DNA of 64,000 bases from Photobacterium salinisoli (GTDB lineage: Bacteria > Pseudomonadota > Gammaproteobacteria > Enterobacterales > Vibrionaceae). Location: contig NZ_QZMS01000016.1 in NCBI RefSeq assembly GCF_003614885.1, positions 1 to 64,000 on the forward strand. Reading direction: 5' to 3'. A program made the position numbers and the translations under genes. This document shows positions 31,163 through 42,654 of this stretch, piece by piece. Every line of letters begins with the position of its first letter. Within the stretch, counting starts at the first letter, position 1. The notes below the pieces were generated by a model that saw nothing but the letters and a program-made list of their open reading frames with translations, was not told where the DNA came from and ran no database searches.

Positions 31163-31519
31163 TTGACTAAGTACGCTTTTTCTCGGGAGTTACGTCTGTT
31201 AACTCCCGAAGATTATAAACATGTCTTCCAGCAAGCTCACAGTGCTGGCTCTCCTCACTTCACCATTCTGGCCCGCAACAATGACCTGAACCATCCACGG
31301 CTCGGTCTGGCAGTTCCTAAAAAACAAATCAAAACCGCGGTAGGCCGCAATCGGTTTAAACGCCTGGTACGGGAACGCTTCCGTCTCAAGCAACATGATC
31401 TGCCTGCGAAAGACTTTGTGGTGATTGCTAAAAAAAGTGCCAGTGAGATGAATAACGCCGATCTGTGTAAGTTGCTTGATAAGCTATGGCATCGCCTGTC
31501 TCGCCCCTCGCGTGGCTAG
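31163..31519 (+). CDS. rnpA: ribonuclease P protein component
   Basis: Protein subunit of RNase P, which with the catalytic RNA removes tRNA 5' leaders. The 118-residue basic protein shows [20 protein letters not shown] followed by [10 protein letters not shown], the conserved RNR substrate/RNA-binding region. The start is a TTG at 31163 ([18 protein letters not shown]), which aligns with other Vibrio RnpA N termini. No clear Shine-Dalgarno precedes it, so translation probably depends on coupling to rpmH. The 3' end overlaps yidD by 34 bases, a conserved arrangement. Confidence 0.96.
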   Translation: MTKYAFSRELRLLTPEDYKHVFQQAHSAGSPHFTILARNNDLNHPRLGLAVPKKQIKTAVGRNRFKRLVRERFRLKQHDLPAKDFVVIAKKSASEMNNADLCKLLDKLWHRLSRPSRG

Positions 31520-31743
31520 TCGTAGGACTAGTCCGCTTTTACCAACTGGCAATCAGCCCGCTGATCGGGCCGCGTTGTCGTTTCACCCCAACCTGCTCCC
31601 AGTATGCGATTGAAGCACTAAAAACCCACGGGGCAATAAAAGGTTGTTGGTTCACGGCGAAACGTCTATTAAGATGTCACCCTTTGAACAACGGTGGCTA
31701 CGACCCCGTTCCGCCAACCCAGGATAACGACAGAGAACATTAA
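31486..31743 (+). CDS. yidD: membrane protein insertion efficiency factor YidD
   Basis: An 85-residue membrane-associated protein that assists YidC-dependent insertion. The family signature is seen in [20 protein letters not shown] followed by [12 protein letters not shown], with conserved cysteines and the C-terminal [13 protein letters not shown]. The ATG at 31486 lies inside the end of rnpA in another frame, which is normal for this locus. yidC follows after 2 bp. Confidence 0.96.
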   Translation: MASPVSPLAWLVVGLVRFYQLAISPLIGPRCRFTPTCSQYAIEALKTHGAIKGCWFTAKRLLRCHPLNNGGYDPVPPTQDNDREH

Positions 31744-31745
31744 CG

Positions 31746-33365
31746 ATGGATTCCCAACGCAATATTCTGTTAATTGCCCTGCTGTTCGTGTCTTTTCTGC
31801 TGTTTCAACAGTGGAATACTGACACCAGCACGCAACCTCAGAACCAGACAGCTGCGCAAAGCGCGACGACCCAGGGCGACGTCCCGTCACACAGTGGCGA
31901 GAGTCAGACTATCCCAGGGCCTAGCAGTTCCGACAAGCTGATCCACATCCGCACCGATGTGCTGGATCTGACTGTTGATACTCTGGGTGGTGACATTGTT
32001 GAAGCCAGACTGCTGGCCTACAACAACGAACTGGATTCGAGAGATCCCTTCGTGCTGCTGAAAAACGAACCCGCGCACCAGTACATCGCACAGTCTGGCC
32101 TGATCGGCGCCAACGGTATCGACTCGACCGCCGGCCGTGCGCAACTGACCGCAACAGCGACTGACTTTGTGCTGGCCGACGGCCAGGACGAACTGGTTGT
32201 CCCGCTGACTTACAGCAAAGATGGTATCGAGTACACCAAAACCTTCACCCTGACGCGTGACAGCTACGCGGTGGACGTCTCCTACACCATCAACAACCAG
32301 TCTGACGCACCTGCCACAGTACAGATGTACGCGCAGCTGAAGCAAACTCTGCTCGATGACGGTGGCAGCCTGACCATGCCGACTTACCGCGGCGGTGCCT
32401 TCTCAGCGGACGACGAGAAATACAAAAAGTACAGCTTCGATGACATGGTCGATAAGAACCTCAACCTGAGCATGACACAGGGCTGGGCGGCCATGATGCA
32501 GCATTACTTCGTGTCAGCGTGGATCCCGCGCACCGAAGACACCAGCAATCTGTTCTCCCGCACCAGCCAGGGCCAGGGTTACATTGGTGTTCGCCTGCCA
32601 AGTGCGACTGTTGCACCGGGTACAGAGCAGACGCTGACAGCAACCCTGTGGTCAGGTCCTAAACTGCAGGACAAACTGGAAGCAACGGCACCAAACCTGA
32701 ATCTGACCGCTGATTACGGCTGGTTGTGGTTCATCGCCAGTCCGCTGCACAAACTGCTGTCCATTATCCATGATTTCGTGGCTAACTGGGGTATTGCTAT
32801 CATCATCCTGACGTTTATCGTCCGTGGTGTGATGTTCCCGCTGACCAAAGCCCAATACACCTCCATGGCCAAAATGCGCATGCTGCAGCCAAAACTGCAG
32901 GCAATGCGTGAGCGCTTCGGCGACGACCGCCAGCGCATGAGCCAGGAAATGATGGAGATGTACAAGAAAGAGAAAGTCAACCCTCTGGGTGGCTGTCTGC
33001 CGTTGCTGCTGCAAATGCCAATCTTCATCGCCCTTTACTGGGCACTGATGGAGTCGGTGGAACTGCGTCACGCACCTTTCTTCGGCTGGATCCATGACCT
33101 GTCTGCTCAGGACCCTTACTACGTGCTGCCTATCCTGATGGGTGTCACTATGTTCCTGATCCAGAAGATGAGCCCGACCACAGTTACCGATCCTATGCAG
33201 CAGAAGATCATGACCTTCATGCCTGTGCTGTTTACCGGTTTCTTCCTGTTCTTCCCGGCAGGTCTGGTACTCTACTGGCTGGTGTCGAATATCGTCACCC
33301 TGATTCAGCAGTACATCATCTTCAAACAACTGGAAAAGAAAGGCCTGCACAGCAAAAACGCATAA
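31746..33365 (+). CDS. yidC: membrane protein insertase YidC
   Basis: Inserts and folds inner-membrane proteins, alone or with SecYEG; Fo ATP synthase subunit c, encoded at 41.9 kb, is a known client of E. coli YidC. The 539-residue protein has an N-terminal membrane anchor ([20 protein letters not shown]) and a large periplasmic beta-sandwich domain (about 60-340). Its C-terminal five-span core starts near [13 protein letters not shown] and includes the positively charged hairpin region [20 protein letters not shown] and [20 protein letters not shown]. Length is typical of gram-negative YidC (548 in E. coli). Confidence 0.98.
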   Translation: MDSQRNILLIALLFVSFLLFQQWNTDTSTQPQNQTAAQSATTQGDVPSHSGESQTIPGPSSSDKLIHIRTDVLDLTVDTLGGDIVEARLLAYNNELDSRDPFVLLKNEPAHQYIAQSGLIGANGIDSTAGRAQLTATATDFVLADGQDELVVPLTYSKDGIEYTKTFTLTRDSYAVDVSYTINNQSDAPATVQMYAQLKQTLLDDGGSLTMPTYRGGAFSADDEKYKKYSFDDMVDKNLNLSMTQGWAAMMQHYFVSAWIPRTEDTSNLFSRTSQGQGYIGVRLPSATVAPGTEQTLTATLWSGPKLQDKLEATAPNLNLTADYGWLWFIASPLHKLLSIIHDFVANWGIAIIILTFIVRGVMFPLTKAQYTSMAKMRMLQPKLQAMRERFGDDRQRMSQEMMEMYKKEKVNPLGGCLPLLLQMPIFIALYWALMESVELRHAPFFGWIHDLSAQDPYYVLPILMGVTMFLIQKMSPTTVTDPMQQKIMTFMPVLFTGFFLFFPAGLVLYWLVSNIVTLIQQYIIFKQLEKKGLHSKNA

Positions 33366-33390
33366 GCCAGTTTCTTAACTGACAGTTGAC

Positions 33391-33417
33391 AAGGCGGCCA
33401 ATATGGCCGCCTTTTTG
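33391..33417 (+). terminator. rho-independent terminator after yidC
   Basis: Perfect 10-bp stem AAGGCGGCCA (33391-33400) / TGGCCGCCTT (33404-33413), 3-base loop, T run. It ends the rpmH-rnpA-yidD-yidC unit. Confidence 0.9.
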
Positions 33418-33491
33418 TTGCCCGCTTCAGAGTTGGCTATCCTGATCAACACTGATTACAATAGCGCCCACGCTTAAAGACGAAACCTATC

Positions 33492-34862
33492 ATGATGACT
33501 CAGACAACGGACACTATCGTCGCTCAGGCCACCCCTCCGGGCCGTGGTGGAGTCGGCATTATCCGCGTATCCGGCCCGCTGGCCGGCCTGGTGGCCGAAG
33601 CCGTGACCGGACGCAGCCTCAAGCCACGTTACGCCGAATACCTGCCCTTCAGGGCCGCAGACGGCACCGCACTCGATCAGGGCATCGCCCTGTATTTCCC
33701 GAACCCGAATTCTTTCACCGGTGAAGATGTGCTGGAATTACAGGGCCACGGTGGTCCGGTGCTGATGGACATGCTGATCAAACGCATCCTGCAAATCGAG
33801 GGCGTGCGTCCGGCCCGTCCGGGTGAGTTTTCCGAGCGGGCCTTCATGAACGACAAGCTGGATCTGGCCCAGGCCGAAGCCATTGCCGATCTGATTGACG
33901 CCAGCAGTGAGGAAGCCGCCAAGAGTGCCTTTCAGTCGCTGCAGGGCGCCTTTTCCCAGCGCGTCAATACGCTGGTGGAAGCCCTGATCCACCTGCGTAT
34001 CTATGTTGAAGCCGCGATTGATTTCCCGGAAGAAGAAATTGATTTTCTCAGTGACGGCAAGGTCAGCGCCGATCTGGACAAGGTCATGGCAGAACTCAAT
34101 GCGGTGCGCCGAGAAGCCAATCAGGGCGCGATTATGCGCGAGGGGATGAAAGTGGTGATTGCCGGCCGTCCAAATGCCGGCAAATCCAGCCTGCTCAATG
34201 CCCTGTCAGGCAAAGACAGCGCCATCGTCACCGACATTGCCGGCACCACCCGGGACGTGCTGCGCGAGCACATCCACATCGACGGCATGCCGCTGCACAT
34301 CATAGATACCGCCGGCCTGCGCGATGCCAGCGACGAAGTGGAACGTATCGGTATCGAACGGGCGTGGGAAGAAATCCGCCAGGCAGATCGTGTGTTGTTT
34401 ATGGTCGATGCCACCACCACGGATGCGACCGACCCGGCTGAGATCTGGCCGGATTTCATTGAACGCCTGCCCGACTCCATGGGCCTGACCGTAATCCGCA
34501 ATAAAGTGGAGCTGACCGGTGAATCAACCGGCATTTGCCATGTCAACCAGCCGACCCTGATCCGGCTGTCGGCCCGCACCGGCGAAGGGGTTGACGACCT
34601 GCTCGATCACCTCAAAGCCTGCATGGGCTTTGCCGGCACCACCGAAGGGGGCTTCATGGCCCGTCGCCGCCACCTGGATGCGCTGGAACGTGCCGCCATG
34701 CATCTGGACACAGGAAAATCGCAGCTGGAAGGTTACATGGCCGGTGAAATCCTGGCCGAAGAACTACGCCTGGCACAGCAGCACCTGAGCGAAATCACCG
34801 GGGAATTTACCTCTGATGACTTGCTGGGCCGCATCTTTACCTCCTTCTGTATCGGTAAATAA
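33492..34862 (+). CDS. mnmE: tRNA modification GTPase MnmE
   Basis: With MnmG it installs the cmnm5/nm5 group on wobble uridine of certain tRNAs. The 456-residue protein has an N-terminal tetrahydrofolate-binding domain and a helical domain interrupted by the G domain (about 215-380): G1 [15 protein letters not shown]2 GTTRD, G3 DTAGLRD, G4 NKVE. The last residues CIGK contain the conserved C-terminal cysteine. Two ATGs (33492, 33495) are adjacent; either can start. It has its own terminators on both sides. Its partner mnmG lies 1.3 kb downstream, across oriC. Confidence 0.98.
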   Translation: MMTQTTDTIVAQATPPGRGGVGIIRVSGPLAGLVAEAVTGRSLKPRYAEYLPFRAADGTALDQGIALYFPNPNSFTGEDVLELQGHGGPVLMDMLIKRILQIEGVRPARPGEFSERAFMNDKLDLAQAEAIADLIDASSEEAAKSAFQSLQGAFSQRVNTLVEALIHLRIYVEAAIDFPEEEIDFLSDGKVSADLDKVMAELNAVRREANQGAIMREGMKVVIAGRPNAGKSSLLNALSGKDSAIVTDIAGTTRDVLREHIHIDGMPLHIIDTAGLRDASDEVERIGIERAWEEIRQADRVLFMVDATTTDATDPAEIWPDFIERLPDSMGLTVIRNKVELTGESTGICHVNQPTLIRLSARTGEGVDDLLDHLKACMGFAGTTEGGFMARRRHLDALERAAMHLDTGKSQLEGYMAGEILAEELRLAQQHLSEITGEFTSDDLLGRIFTSFCIGK

Positions 34863-34883
34863 AGCCAGCTATGCCAACCACAC

Positions 34884-34912
34884 AGCCCTGCCAGACTGGC
34901 GGGGCTTTTTTT
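34884..34912 (+). terminator. rho-independent terminator of mnmE
   Basis: Stem AGCCCTGCC (34884-34892) / GGCGGGGCT (34898-34906) with one T-G pair, 5-base loop, then a run of T. Confidence 0.88.
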
Positions 34913-35294
34913 CACCTCATAGCCATGACTCAGTACGGTGATCCCGCTTTACCGTCGAGGCAGTGCTCCGGAAACAAGATCCTCGGATATCGGCAGCGAT
35001 CAAAAGCCGTTGATAACTGCCACTTTAACAAGGATCAAGCACAGAGGATCCTTGGGATTAGCTGTTGGCAACTTAGCTAAAGCACTGAAATAAATAACAA
35101 TAATGTGTTCATGGTATTATTGCCGGTTACCAGCCTCCTTTACACCCCAACCGGGAGCATGACGTCACGCAGCTCCGTCACAGCTCTGCGACGAGAAAAG
35201 GCAGGCAACAGACACATTTTTCCAGGGGTTTTCTTATCGCCAACTCAGAGTACAATTCAGCCATTCTGACATTTGTCTATATAAAGAGGCCCCT
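34913..35294 (+). other. mioC upstream region with GATC-containing inverted repeat
   Basis: About 380 bases without a supported gene. Five GATC sites occur at 34939-35049. A perfect 8-bp inverted repeat CAAGGATC (35028-35035) / GATCCTTG (35046-35053) contains two of them. A second pair, CCGGTT/AACCGG, lies at about 35123-35154. The mioC ribosome-binding site (AAGAGG) is just before 35295. In E. coli the mioC promoter is controlled by DnaA and Dam methylation; similar control here is an inference. Confidence 0.55.
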
Positions 35295-35735
35295 ATGGCG
35301 ACCATTACCCTAATCACAGGCAGCACTCTGGGCGGCGCGGAATATGTCGCCGATCACCTGGCCGAACTGCTCACTGACGCTGGTCACGACACCGAAATCC
35401 TCAACCAGGCAGCCCTGGATGCGCTTAATTCAGACCACATCTGGCTGCTGATTTGCTCAACCCATGGAGCCGGTGAATTCCCCGACAATATTCAGCCTTT
35501 TGTCAACCAGTTGAAAGATCAGCACCCCAACCTCAGTGCGCTCAAATATGGGGTGGTGGCCATTGGCGACAGCAGTTACGACACTTTCTGCCAGGCAGGT
35601 AAAGAGCTGGATCAACTGCTGGCCGACTTGGGCGCTCAACGTCTCGGTGAACGGCTCGACATCGACGTTTCTCAGGATCCTGTACCGGAAGACCCGGCCG
35701 AAATCTGGCTGGATAGCTGGAAAAACCTCCTTTAA
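35295..35735 (+). CDS. mioC: FMN-binding protein MioC
   Basis: Flavodoxin-fold protein (146 residues) encoded beside oriC; E. coli MioC is needed for biotin synthase activity in vitro. The FMN phosphate loop is seen at [20 protein letters not shown], followed by [15 protein letters not shown] and [20 protein letters not shown]. Length equals the E. coli protein (147). Transcription of mioC runs toward oriC, so it could influence initiation. Confidence 0.96.
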   Translation: MATITLITGSTLGGAEYVADHLAELLTDAGHDTEILNQAALDALNSDHIWLLICSTHGAGEFPDNIQPFVNQLKDQHPNLSALKYGVVAIGDSSYDTFCQAGKELDQLLADLGAQRLGERLDIDVSQDPVPEDPAEIWLDSWKNLL

Positions 35736-36166
35736 CCCTTCCCGACTGGCGAAATTTACTCCCAATTACGCCAGTTTTTTATTTTTCTTCTGTGTATAAC
35801 TATAGATCTAAACGGTGATCAACCCTTTGTTATCCAATGAACAACTTGATCGACATTCTACCCCTGTGGATAAAAGGCCATTTAGATCCCAGGAAGTCCT
35901 TACGAAGATCCCACACACCTAACAAGAAGTGATCCTCCCTAACACCATGATCATTAGGATCAAAAGTCACTTATCCACATGATCGGGCGATCCTAATAGT
36001 AGATCCAATAAGAGATCTTCTTAAAAAGATCTTATATATATTTAGGATCTCAGCGCCTGATCATTTGATCGCCGACAGTGATTCTTTCTTGCCTGGAAAC
36101 GAGGTAGAATATACCCCCTTTGCTTCAAGCAAATTGAATGGCTAATTGATCACCTGAGGTAATTTC
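35736..36166. other. oriC: chromosomal replication origin oriC
   Basis: The mioC-mnmG gap has the classic origin content. DnaA boxes: TTATCCACA (35971-35979, R1-like), TGTGGATAA (35865-35873), TTATCCAAT (35830-35838, R3-like) and TGTGTATAA (35791-35799, the complement of E. coli R2). Seventeen GATC sites occur in 431 bp, where about two are expected. An A/T-rich unwinding element at about 36003-36050 has three GATC-led 13-mer-like units (GATCTTCTTAAAA, GATCTTATATATA, and GATCCTAAATATA on the other strand). Relative to E. coli oriC the element is inverted in this window, with the unwinding side next to mnmG. Confidence 0.95.
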
Positions 36167-38071
36167 ATGTTTTACCAGGAAAATTTTGATGTCATCGTAG
36201 TTGGTGGCGGTCATGCCGGAACGGAAGCCGCATTGGCAGCAGCACGTATGGGTCAGAAAACCCTGTTGCTGACCCATAATATCGATACCCTGGGCCAGAT
36301 GTCCTGTAACCCGGCGATTGGCGGGATCGGCAAAGGCCATCTGGTAAAAGAAGTGGATGCTTTGGGTGGCGTAATGGCACAAGCCATTGATAAAGGCGGA
36401 ATTCAGTTCCGTACTCTGAATTCTTCTAAAGGCCCGGCAGTGCGTGCAACTCGCGCTCAGGCTGATCGGGCACTTTACAAAGCCGCGGTTCGTGAAGCAT
36501 TGGAAAACCAGCCAAATCTGATGCTGTTTCAGCAGGCTGTTAACGATCTGATCGTCGAGCAGGATCGTGCTGTTGGCGTGGTGACCGAAATGGGCCTGAA
36601 GTTTCGTGCCCGCAGCGTGGTATTAACCGTAGGCACCTTCCTGGGCGGCAAGATCCATATCGGCCTGGAGAATTACAGCGGCGGACGCGCCGGGGATCCC
36701 CCGTCGATCGCTTTGGCGGATCGCTTGCGTGCCTTGCCTTTCCGTGTCGATCGTCTGAAAACCGGTACACCACCACGTATCGATGCCCGTACGGTGGATT
36801 TCAGCCAGCTGGAAGCACAGCATGGTGATAATCCGACTCCGGTGTTTTCTTTCCTGGGTAAACATTCGGATCATCCGCGTCAGATCCCGTGTTTTATTAC
36901 CCATACCAATGAAAAAACCCATGATGTGATCCGCAATAACCTGGATCGCAGCCCTATGTATTCCGGCGTGATTGAAGGTATCGGTCCCCGTTATTGCCCG
37001 TCTATCGAAGACAAGGTGATGCGCTTTGCGGACAAAAACAGTCACCAGATTTTTATTGAGCCGGAAGGCCTGACGACGCACGAGCTGTATCCGAACGGTA
37101 TCTCCACCAGCCTGCCGTTTGACGTACAGATGCAAATTGTCCGTTCGATGAAAGGCTTTGAAAATGCCAGCATTATTCGCCCTGGCTATGCCATTGAATA
37201 CGATTTCTTCGATCCACGAGATCTGAAACCTACGCTGGAAACCAAATTCATCAGCGGTCTGTTCTTTGCCGGCCAGATCAACGGCACGACAGGGTACGAA
37301 GAAGCCGCAGCCCAGGGGCTGCTGGCGGGCATGAATGCCGCTTTGTTGTCGCAGGAAAAAGAAGGCTGGAATCCGCGCCGCGATCAGGCTTATCTGGGCG
37401 TACTGATTGACGATTTATCGACTATGGGTACCAAAGAGCCGTACCGCATGTTTACCTCGCGTGCCGAGTACCGTCTGTTGTTGCGTGAAGACAATGCCGA
37501 TATTCGTCTGACCGAGCTGGGTCGTCAGTTTGGTCTGGTCGATGATGAACGCTGGTCCCGTTTTAATGAAAAAATGAACAGCATCGAGCTGGAGCGCCAG
37601 CGTCTGAAAGACATCTGGATCCATCCGGGTTCTGAGCACGCGGCGACGATCAATGACATTCTGAAAACTCCGCTGACCCGTGAAGCCAGTGGTGAGGATC
37701 TGCTGCGCCGCCCGGAAGTGACCTATGAGCAACTGACGGCTCTGGCACCGTTTGGCCCGGCCAGCGCCGATGCCGAAGCCAGCGAGCAGGTCGAAATCCA
37801 GGTTAAATACCAGGGCTATATCGACCGCCAAAGAGAAGAGGTGGAAAAATCCCTGCGTCATGAGCAGAGCAAACTGCCGGCTGAGCTGGATTACAAGCAA
37901 GTGAAAGGCTTGTCCAATGAAGTGATTGCCAAGCTGAACGACGCGAAACCGGCGACTATCGGCATGGCATCGCGTATCTCAGGCGTGACCCCGGCTGCGA
38001 TTTCGCTATTGCTGGTATACCTGAAAAAACATGGCCTGCTGAAAAAAGGCGACTCGGAGGTGGCTGCGTGA
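36167..38071 (+). CDS. mnmG: tRNA uridine-5-carboxymethylaminomethyl(34) synthesis enzyme MnmG
   Basis: FAD- and NADH-dependent partner of MnmE in wobble-uridine modification (formerly GidA). The 634-residue protein has the N-terminal dinucleotide fold [20 protein letters not shown], the family signatures [16 protein letters not shown] and [20 protein letters not shown], and a C-terminal helical domain with [15 protein letters not shown]. Length matches E. coli (629). First gene right of oriC; its stop overlaps rsmG by four bases. Confidence 0.98.
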   Translation: MFYQENFDVIVVGGGHAGTEAALAAARMGQKTLLLTHNIDTLGQMSCNPAIGGIGKGHLVKEVDALGGVMAQAIDKGGIQFRTLNSSKGPAVRATRAQADRALYKAAVREALENQPNLMLFQQAVNDLIVEQDRAVGVVTEMGLKFRARSVVLTVGTFLGGKIHIGLENYSGGRAGDPPSIALADRLRALPFRVDRLKTGTPPRIDARTVDFSQLEAQHGDNPTPVFSFLGKHSDHPRQIPCFITHTNEKTHDVIRNNLDRSPMYSGVIEGIGPRYCPSIEDKVMRFADKNSHQIFIEPEGLTTHELYPNGISTSLPFDVQMQIVRSMKGFENASIIRPGYAIEYDFFDPRDLKPTLETKFISGLFFAGQINGTTGYEEAAAQGLLAGMNAALLSQEKEGWNPRRDQAYLGVLIDDLSTMGTKEPYRMFTSRAEYRLLLREDNADIRLTELGRQFGLVDDERWSRFNEKMNSIELERQRLKDIWIHPGSEHAATINDILKTPLTREASGEDLLRRPEVTYEQLTALAPFGPASADAEASEQVEIQVKYQGYIDRQREEVEKSLRHEQSKLPAELDYKQVKGLSNEVIAKLNDAKPATIGMASRISGVTPAAISLLLVYLKKHGLLKKGDSEVAA

Positions 38072-38691
38072 AAGAGCGTCTGGCACAGCTGATTGCAAAA
38101 ACTGAACTCAAGGTCACAGAACAGCAACTTGAGCAACTGGTGGGCTATGTTAGCCTGCTGCACAAGTGGAACAAAGCGTATAATCTGACGTCGGTACGGG
38201 ATCCCAATGAGATGCTGGTCAAGCACATCATGGACAGCCTGGCCGTCAGTCCTTACCTGTCACAGGGAACGCGGTTTATTGATGTCGGTACCGGACCTGG
38301 CCTGCCGGGCATTCCGCTGGCCATCATGCTGCCCGAGAAACAATTTACCCTGCTCGACAGTCTGGGTAAGCGGATACGTTTTATCCGTCAGGTTATCCAT
38401 GAACTGAAGATTGACAATGTCACACCTGTGCAAAGCCGGGTAGAGGCCTTTATCCCAGAACAGGGGTTTGATGCTGTATTAAGCCGGGCATTTGCGTCCA
38501 TGTCTGATATGGTTAACTGGTGCCGTCATCTGCCTGCAGCGGAAGGCCAGTTTATGGCGCTCAAAGGCCAGGTTACTGAAGAGGAACTGACAGAACTGCC
38601 GAGCTGGTGTTCTGTGAGTGAGGTCAAATCTTTGCATGTCCCCGACTTGGAGGGGGCGCGTCATTTAGTACTCTTGACGGCAAAGGAATGA
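38068..38691 (+). CDS. rsmG: 16S rRNA (guanine(527)-N(7))-methyltransferase RsmG
   Basis: Methylates G527 of 16S rRNA, using S-adenosylmethionine; loss gives low-level streptomycin resistance. The 207-residue protein has the SAM-binding motif [20 protein letters not shown] (about 67-86) and the family segment [20 protein letters not shown]. It starts with GTG at 38068, overlapping the mnmG stop (GTGA), so translation is coupled. parA follows after 17 bp. Confidence 0.97.
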   Translation: MKERLAQLIAKTELKVTEQQLEQLVGYVSLLHKWNKAYNLTSVRDPNEMLVKHIMDSLAVSPYLSQGTRFIDVGTGPGLPGIPLAIMLPEKQFTLLDSLGKRIRFIRQVIHELKIDNVTPVQSRVEAFIPEQGFDAVLSRAFASMSDMVNWCRHLPAAEGQFMALKGQVTEEELTELPSWCSVSEVKSLHVPDLEGARHLVLLTAKE

Positions 38692-38708
38692 ATTAACGAG
38701 GGTGTTTC

Positions 38709-39503
38709 GTGGGAAAAGTCATAGCTGTTGCCAACCAAAAGGGTGGTGTGGGTAAAACCACAACCTGTGTCAATTTAGCTGCGTCACTGGCCGCCACCCA
38801 GCGTAAAGTGCTGGTGATTGATCTCGACCCGCAAGGGAATGCTACCATGGCCAGCGGTGTCGACAAGTATCAGGTTGATGCCACGGCCTATGAGCTTCTG
38901 GTCGAAGAAACCCCGTTTTCAGACGTTGTGATCACCGAAAATGCCGGTGGCTATCACCTGGTAGCCGCCAACGGTGATGTCACTGCTGCCGAAATCAAAC
39001 TGATGGAAGTGTTTGCCCGTGAAGTGCGGTTACGTACCGCGCTGGAACCGGTGCGGGATAAGTACGATTTTATTTTTATCGACTGTCCCCCTTCCCTCAA
39101 CCTGCTGACCATCAATGCGATGACAGCGGCGGATTCTGTTCTGGTGCCTATGCAGTGCGAATATTTCGCCCTGGAAGGCCTGACGGCCCTGATGGACACC
39201 ATCAGCAAGCTGGCAGCTGTAGTCAATGCCGATCTCAAGATAGAAGGCTTGCTCCGCACCATGTATGATCCGCGCAACAGGCTGGCGAATGAAGTATCCC
39301 AGCAACTGAAGAAGCATTTTGGTGACAAGGTGTACCGCACCGTGATCCCACGCAATGTGCGTCTGGCCGAAGCCCCGAGTCATGGCTGTCCGGCCATGTA
39401 CTACGATAAGACCTCCAGCGGTGCCAAGGCGTACCTGGCACTGGCCGGAGAGATGATTCGTCGTGAGGAAACCACGCGGGAACCTGCTCAGGTAGAGGCG
39501 TAA
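38709..39503 (+). CDS. parA: chromosome partitioning ATPase ParA
   Basis: Deviant-Walker ATPase (Soj type) that moves ParB-parS complexes over the nucleoid. The 264-residue protein starts MGKVIAVANQKGGVGKTTTC, which contains the deviant Walker A lysine pair, and has VLVIDLDPQGNATMASG and FIFIDCPPSLNLLTINAM. There is no N-terminal helix-turn-helix, as in chromosomal rather than plasmid type Ib ParA. The start is GTG at 38709. It is followed after 6 bp by parB, and five parS-like sites lie 13.5-25 kb to the left. Confidence 0.97.
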   Translation: MGKVIAVANQKGGVGKTTTCVNLAASLAATQRKVLVIDLDPQGNATMASGVDKYQVDATAYELLVEETPFSDVVITENAGGYHLVAANGDVTAAEIKLMEVFAREVRLRTALEPVRDKYDFIFIDCPPSLNLLTINAMTAADSVLVPMQCEYFALEGLTALMDTISKLAAVVNADLKIEGLLRTMYDPRNRLANEVSQQLKKHFGDKVYRTVIPRNVRLAEAPSHGCPAMYYDKTSSGAKAYLALAGEMIRREETTREPAQVEA

Positions 39504-39509
39504 GCAAGC

Positions 39510-40412
39510 ATGACCATGAATAAACGAGGCCTGGGAAAAGGCCTTGATGCACTGCTGGCCACCAGTTCGGTGGCCCGTGAGAGGCAACAAGCCGCAGAGG
39601 CTGTCAGCAAGGAAGAAACGGTACCGGCCGAAGGCGCGCTGCGCGAACTGCCGGTCAGTCAGCTGCAACCGGGTCAGTATCAGCCTCGTCAGGATATGTC
39701 AGCAGACGCCCTGGCGGAACTGACTGATTCTATCCGCGCTCAGGGGGTGATCCAGCCAATCGTGGTTCGCCAACTGGCCCCGCAACAGTATGAAATCATT
39801 GCCGGCGAACGTCGCTGGCGGGCGTCACGCCAGGCTGGCCTGTCTAAGGTTCCCTGTCTGGTCAAAGACGTGGATGATCGCGCCACTGTCGCGATTGCCC
39901 TGATTGAAAACATCCAGCGTGAAGATCTCAATGCCATTGAGGAAGCTCAGGCGCTGGAGCGATTGCAGAATGAATTCTCCCTCACCCATCAGCAAATTGC
40001 CGAAGCCGTCGGCAAATCCCGTGCTGCTGTGTCTAACCTGCTGCGTTTAAACCAGCTGGAGCCACAGGTTAAGCGGTTGCTGGCCCAGCGGCAGCTGGAA
40101 ATGGGTCACGCCCGTGCATTGCTGTCACTGGTTGCTGAACAGCAACTGGAAGCGGCTCACACCGTCGTGGCGAAATCTCTGACGGTAAGGGATACCGAGC
40201 GTTTGGTGAAAAAACTGCTCACCCCTGCCTCTGAGGTAGCCCCTGTCTCTGTCGATCCCAAGGTTGAAGCGATGGAAAATCGTCTGAGTGAGCAATTTGG
40301 CACTCAGGTTGCGATTAATCAAAGCAAAAGCGGCAAAGGTAAAATAATCATAAATTTTGACGAGCCCCAGAAGTTACAGCAACTTTTGGCAATGTTAAGT
40401 TCAGAAGTGTGA
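39510..40412 (+). CDS. parB: chromosome partitioning protein ParB
   Basis: CTP-dependent DNA clamp that loads at parS and spreads. The 300-residue protein has the N-terminal ParB/Srx (CTPase) domain with LRELPVSQLQPGQYQPRQ, YEIIAGERRWRASRQAGL and ALIENIQREDLNAIEEA. A helix-turn-helix follows, LTHQQIAEAVGKSRAAVSNL, and then a C-terminal dimerisation region. A second ATG at 39516 is also possible. Same transcript as mnmG-rsmG-parA. Its expected target sequence is present as perfect copies at 13850 and 17678. Confidence 0.97.
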   Translation: MTMNKRGLGKGLDALLATSSVARERQQAAEAVSKEETVPAEGALRELPVSQLQPGQYQPRQDMSADALAELTDSIRAQGVIQPIVVRQLAPQQYEIIAGERRWRASRQAGLSKVPCLVKDVDDRATVAIALIENIQREDLNAIEEAQALERLQNEFSLTHQQIAEAVGKSRAAVSNLLRLNQLEPQVKRLLAQRQLEMGHARALLSLVAEQQLEAAHTVVAKSLTVRDTERLVKKLLTPASEVAPVSVDPKVEAMENRLSEQFGTQVAINQSKSGKGKIIINFDEPQKLQQLLAMLSSEV

Positions 40413-40498
40413 CCGGATTCTTACTATTTTTGCCGTAAAAATGACCACTGCGTGATCGGGATAATGTGTTATAAATTCTAACTGTTTTTTTATTGTGA

Positions 40499-40531
40499 TT
40501 AGATTGCATTCAATCTAATGAACCGTATAAT
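40499..40531 (+). promoter_or_regulatory. promoter of the atp operon overlapping an inverted repeat
   Basis: TTGCAT (40504-40509) and a perfect TATAAT (40526-40531) with a 16-bp spacer lie about 55 bp before atpI. The -35 region is embedded in a perfect 8-bp inverted repeat TTAGATTG-CATT-CAATCTAA (40499-40518), which could be an operator. No terminator is evident after parB, so readthrough from parAB is possible. Confidence 0.65.
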
Positions 40532-40589
40532 TTTCGCAGTTTTCCCAGCACGACGTATGTGTAGTGGAACGGACTCGAGGAATGAATAC

Positions 40590-40979
40590 ATGGTTTCGAC
40601 GCTAGTCAGGCCGGGACGCCAATTGGCGAAGCGGTTGTTGTTACTACAATCTGGCGTCGTTTTGACAACGGCAATCATGGCAGTGTTTGCTGTCAATGTT
40701 GACTGGGGAATCTCTGCACTTATCGGTGGCGGCATCTTTGTGATAGCTAACGCCGCTTTTTCTGTGTGTGCTTTTCTCTTCGGCGGGGCCACGAAGGCTC
40801 GTCTGGTGATGGCGTCATTTTACGGCGGAGAAGTGCTGAAAATCCTCATTACAGTCATCTTGTTTTCCCTTGTCTACCTGTATGTCGAGGTGGAACTTGT
40901 TCCCCTCAAGCTGACCTATTTGCTGGCTCTGGGTATTAATATCTGTGCGCCGGTTTTATTCATTAACAACAACAAATAG
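40590..40979 (+). CDS. atpI: F0F1 ATP synthase subunit I
   Basis: Small hydrophobic protein (129 residues) with about four membrane spans, thought to help c-ring assembly or Mg2+ handling; not part of the final enzyme. The segment VRPGRQLAKRLLLLQSGVVL is a normal AtpI start. I begin at the ATG at 40590, with GAGG nine bases before it. The frame is open back to 40518 but that part lies in the promoter. Confidence 0.88.
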   Translation: MVSTLVRPGRQLAKRLLLLQSGVVLTTAIMAVFAVNVDWGISALIGGGIFVIANAAFSVCAFLFGGATKARLVMASFYGGEVLKILITVILFSLVYLYVEVELVPLKLTYLLALGINICAPVLFINNNK

Positions 40980-40984
40980 GATGA

Positions 40985-41794
<810 letters not shown>

Positions 41795-41832
41795 TACGTA
41801 AACAATTTTATTTTTTATTTACTGGCATTTAG

Positions 41833-42117
<285 letters not shown>

Positions 42118-42166
42118 TCCACGAACGTAACGGACCCATAGCTACCCTGTTTAAGGAGATGCCGTT

Positions 42167-42637
42167 GTGAATATGAATGCAACATTACTGGGTCAGGCTA
42201 TCGCGTTTTTCCTGTTTGTGGTCTTCTGCATGAAATATGTATGGCCACCAATTATGGAAGCGATTGAAGAGCGTCAGAAAAAAATTGCTGACGGTTTGGC
42301 AGCAGCGGATCGCGCTGCCAAAGATCTCAACCTGGCGCAGGCAAATGCTTCTGATCAACTGAAAGAAGCAAAACGTACTGCAACTGAACTGATTGAGCAA
42401 GCTAACAAGCGTAAAGCTCAAATCATCGAAGAGGCCAAAGCGGAAGCAACGGCCGAGCGTGAAAAAATTCTGACTCAAGGTCGTGCTGAAATTGATGCAG
42501 AACGTAATCGCGCGCGCGATGACCTAAGAAAACAAGTTGCAACTCTGGCTGTGATTGGTGCTGAGAAAATCATTGGGCGTACTATCGATAAAGACGCTCA
42601 TGCTGATGTTCTTAACAAAGTCACTGCAGAACTGTAA
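42167..42637 (+). CDS. atpF: ATP synthase subunit b
   Basis: Peripheral stalk subunit: one N-terminal membrane helix ([20 protein letters not shown]) and then a long, charged, coiled-coil helix (about 30-156). Length equals E. coli b (156). The start is GTG at 42167 ([10 protein letters not shown]) with AAGGAG eight bases before it. Confidence 0.97.
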   Translation: MNMNATLLGQAIAFFLFVVFCMKYVWPPIMEAIEERQKKIADGLAAADRAAKDLNLAQANASDQLKEAKRTATELIEQANKRKAQIIEEAKAEATAEREKILTQGRAEIDAERNRARDDLRKQVATLAVIGAEKIIGRTIDKDAHADVLNKVTAEL

Positions 42638-42654
42638 TAGAAGGGGCAAGCACC

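Noticed and set aside
40582-40605. Seven-codon upstream ORF overlapping the atpI start
   Set aside because: ATG-AAT-ACA to TAG is too short to judge, and its start is one base from the GAGG that serves atpI, so initiation there is unlikely.
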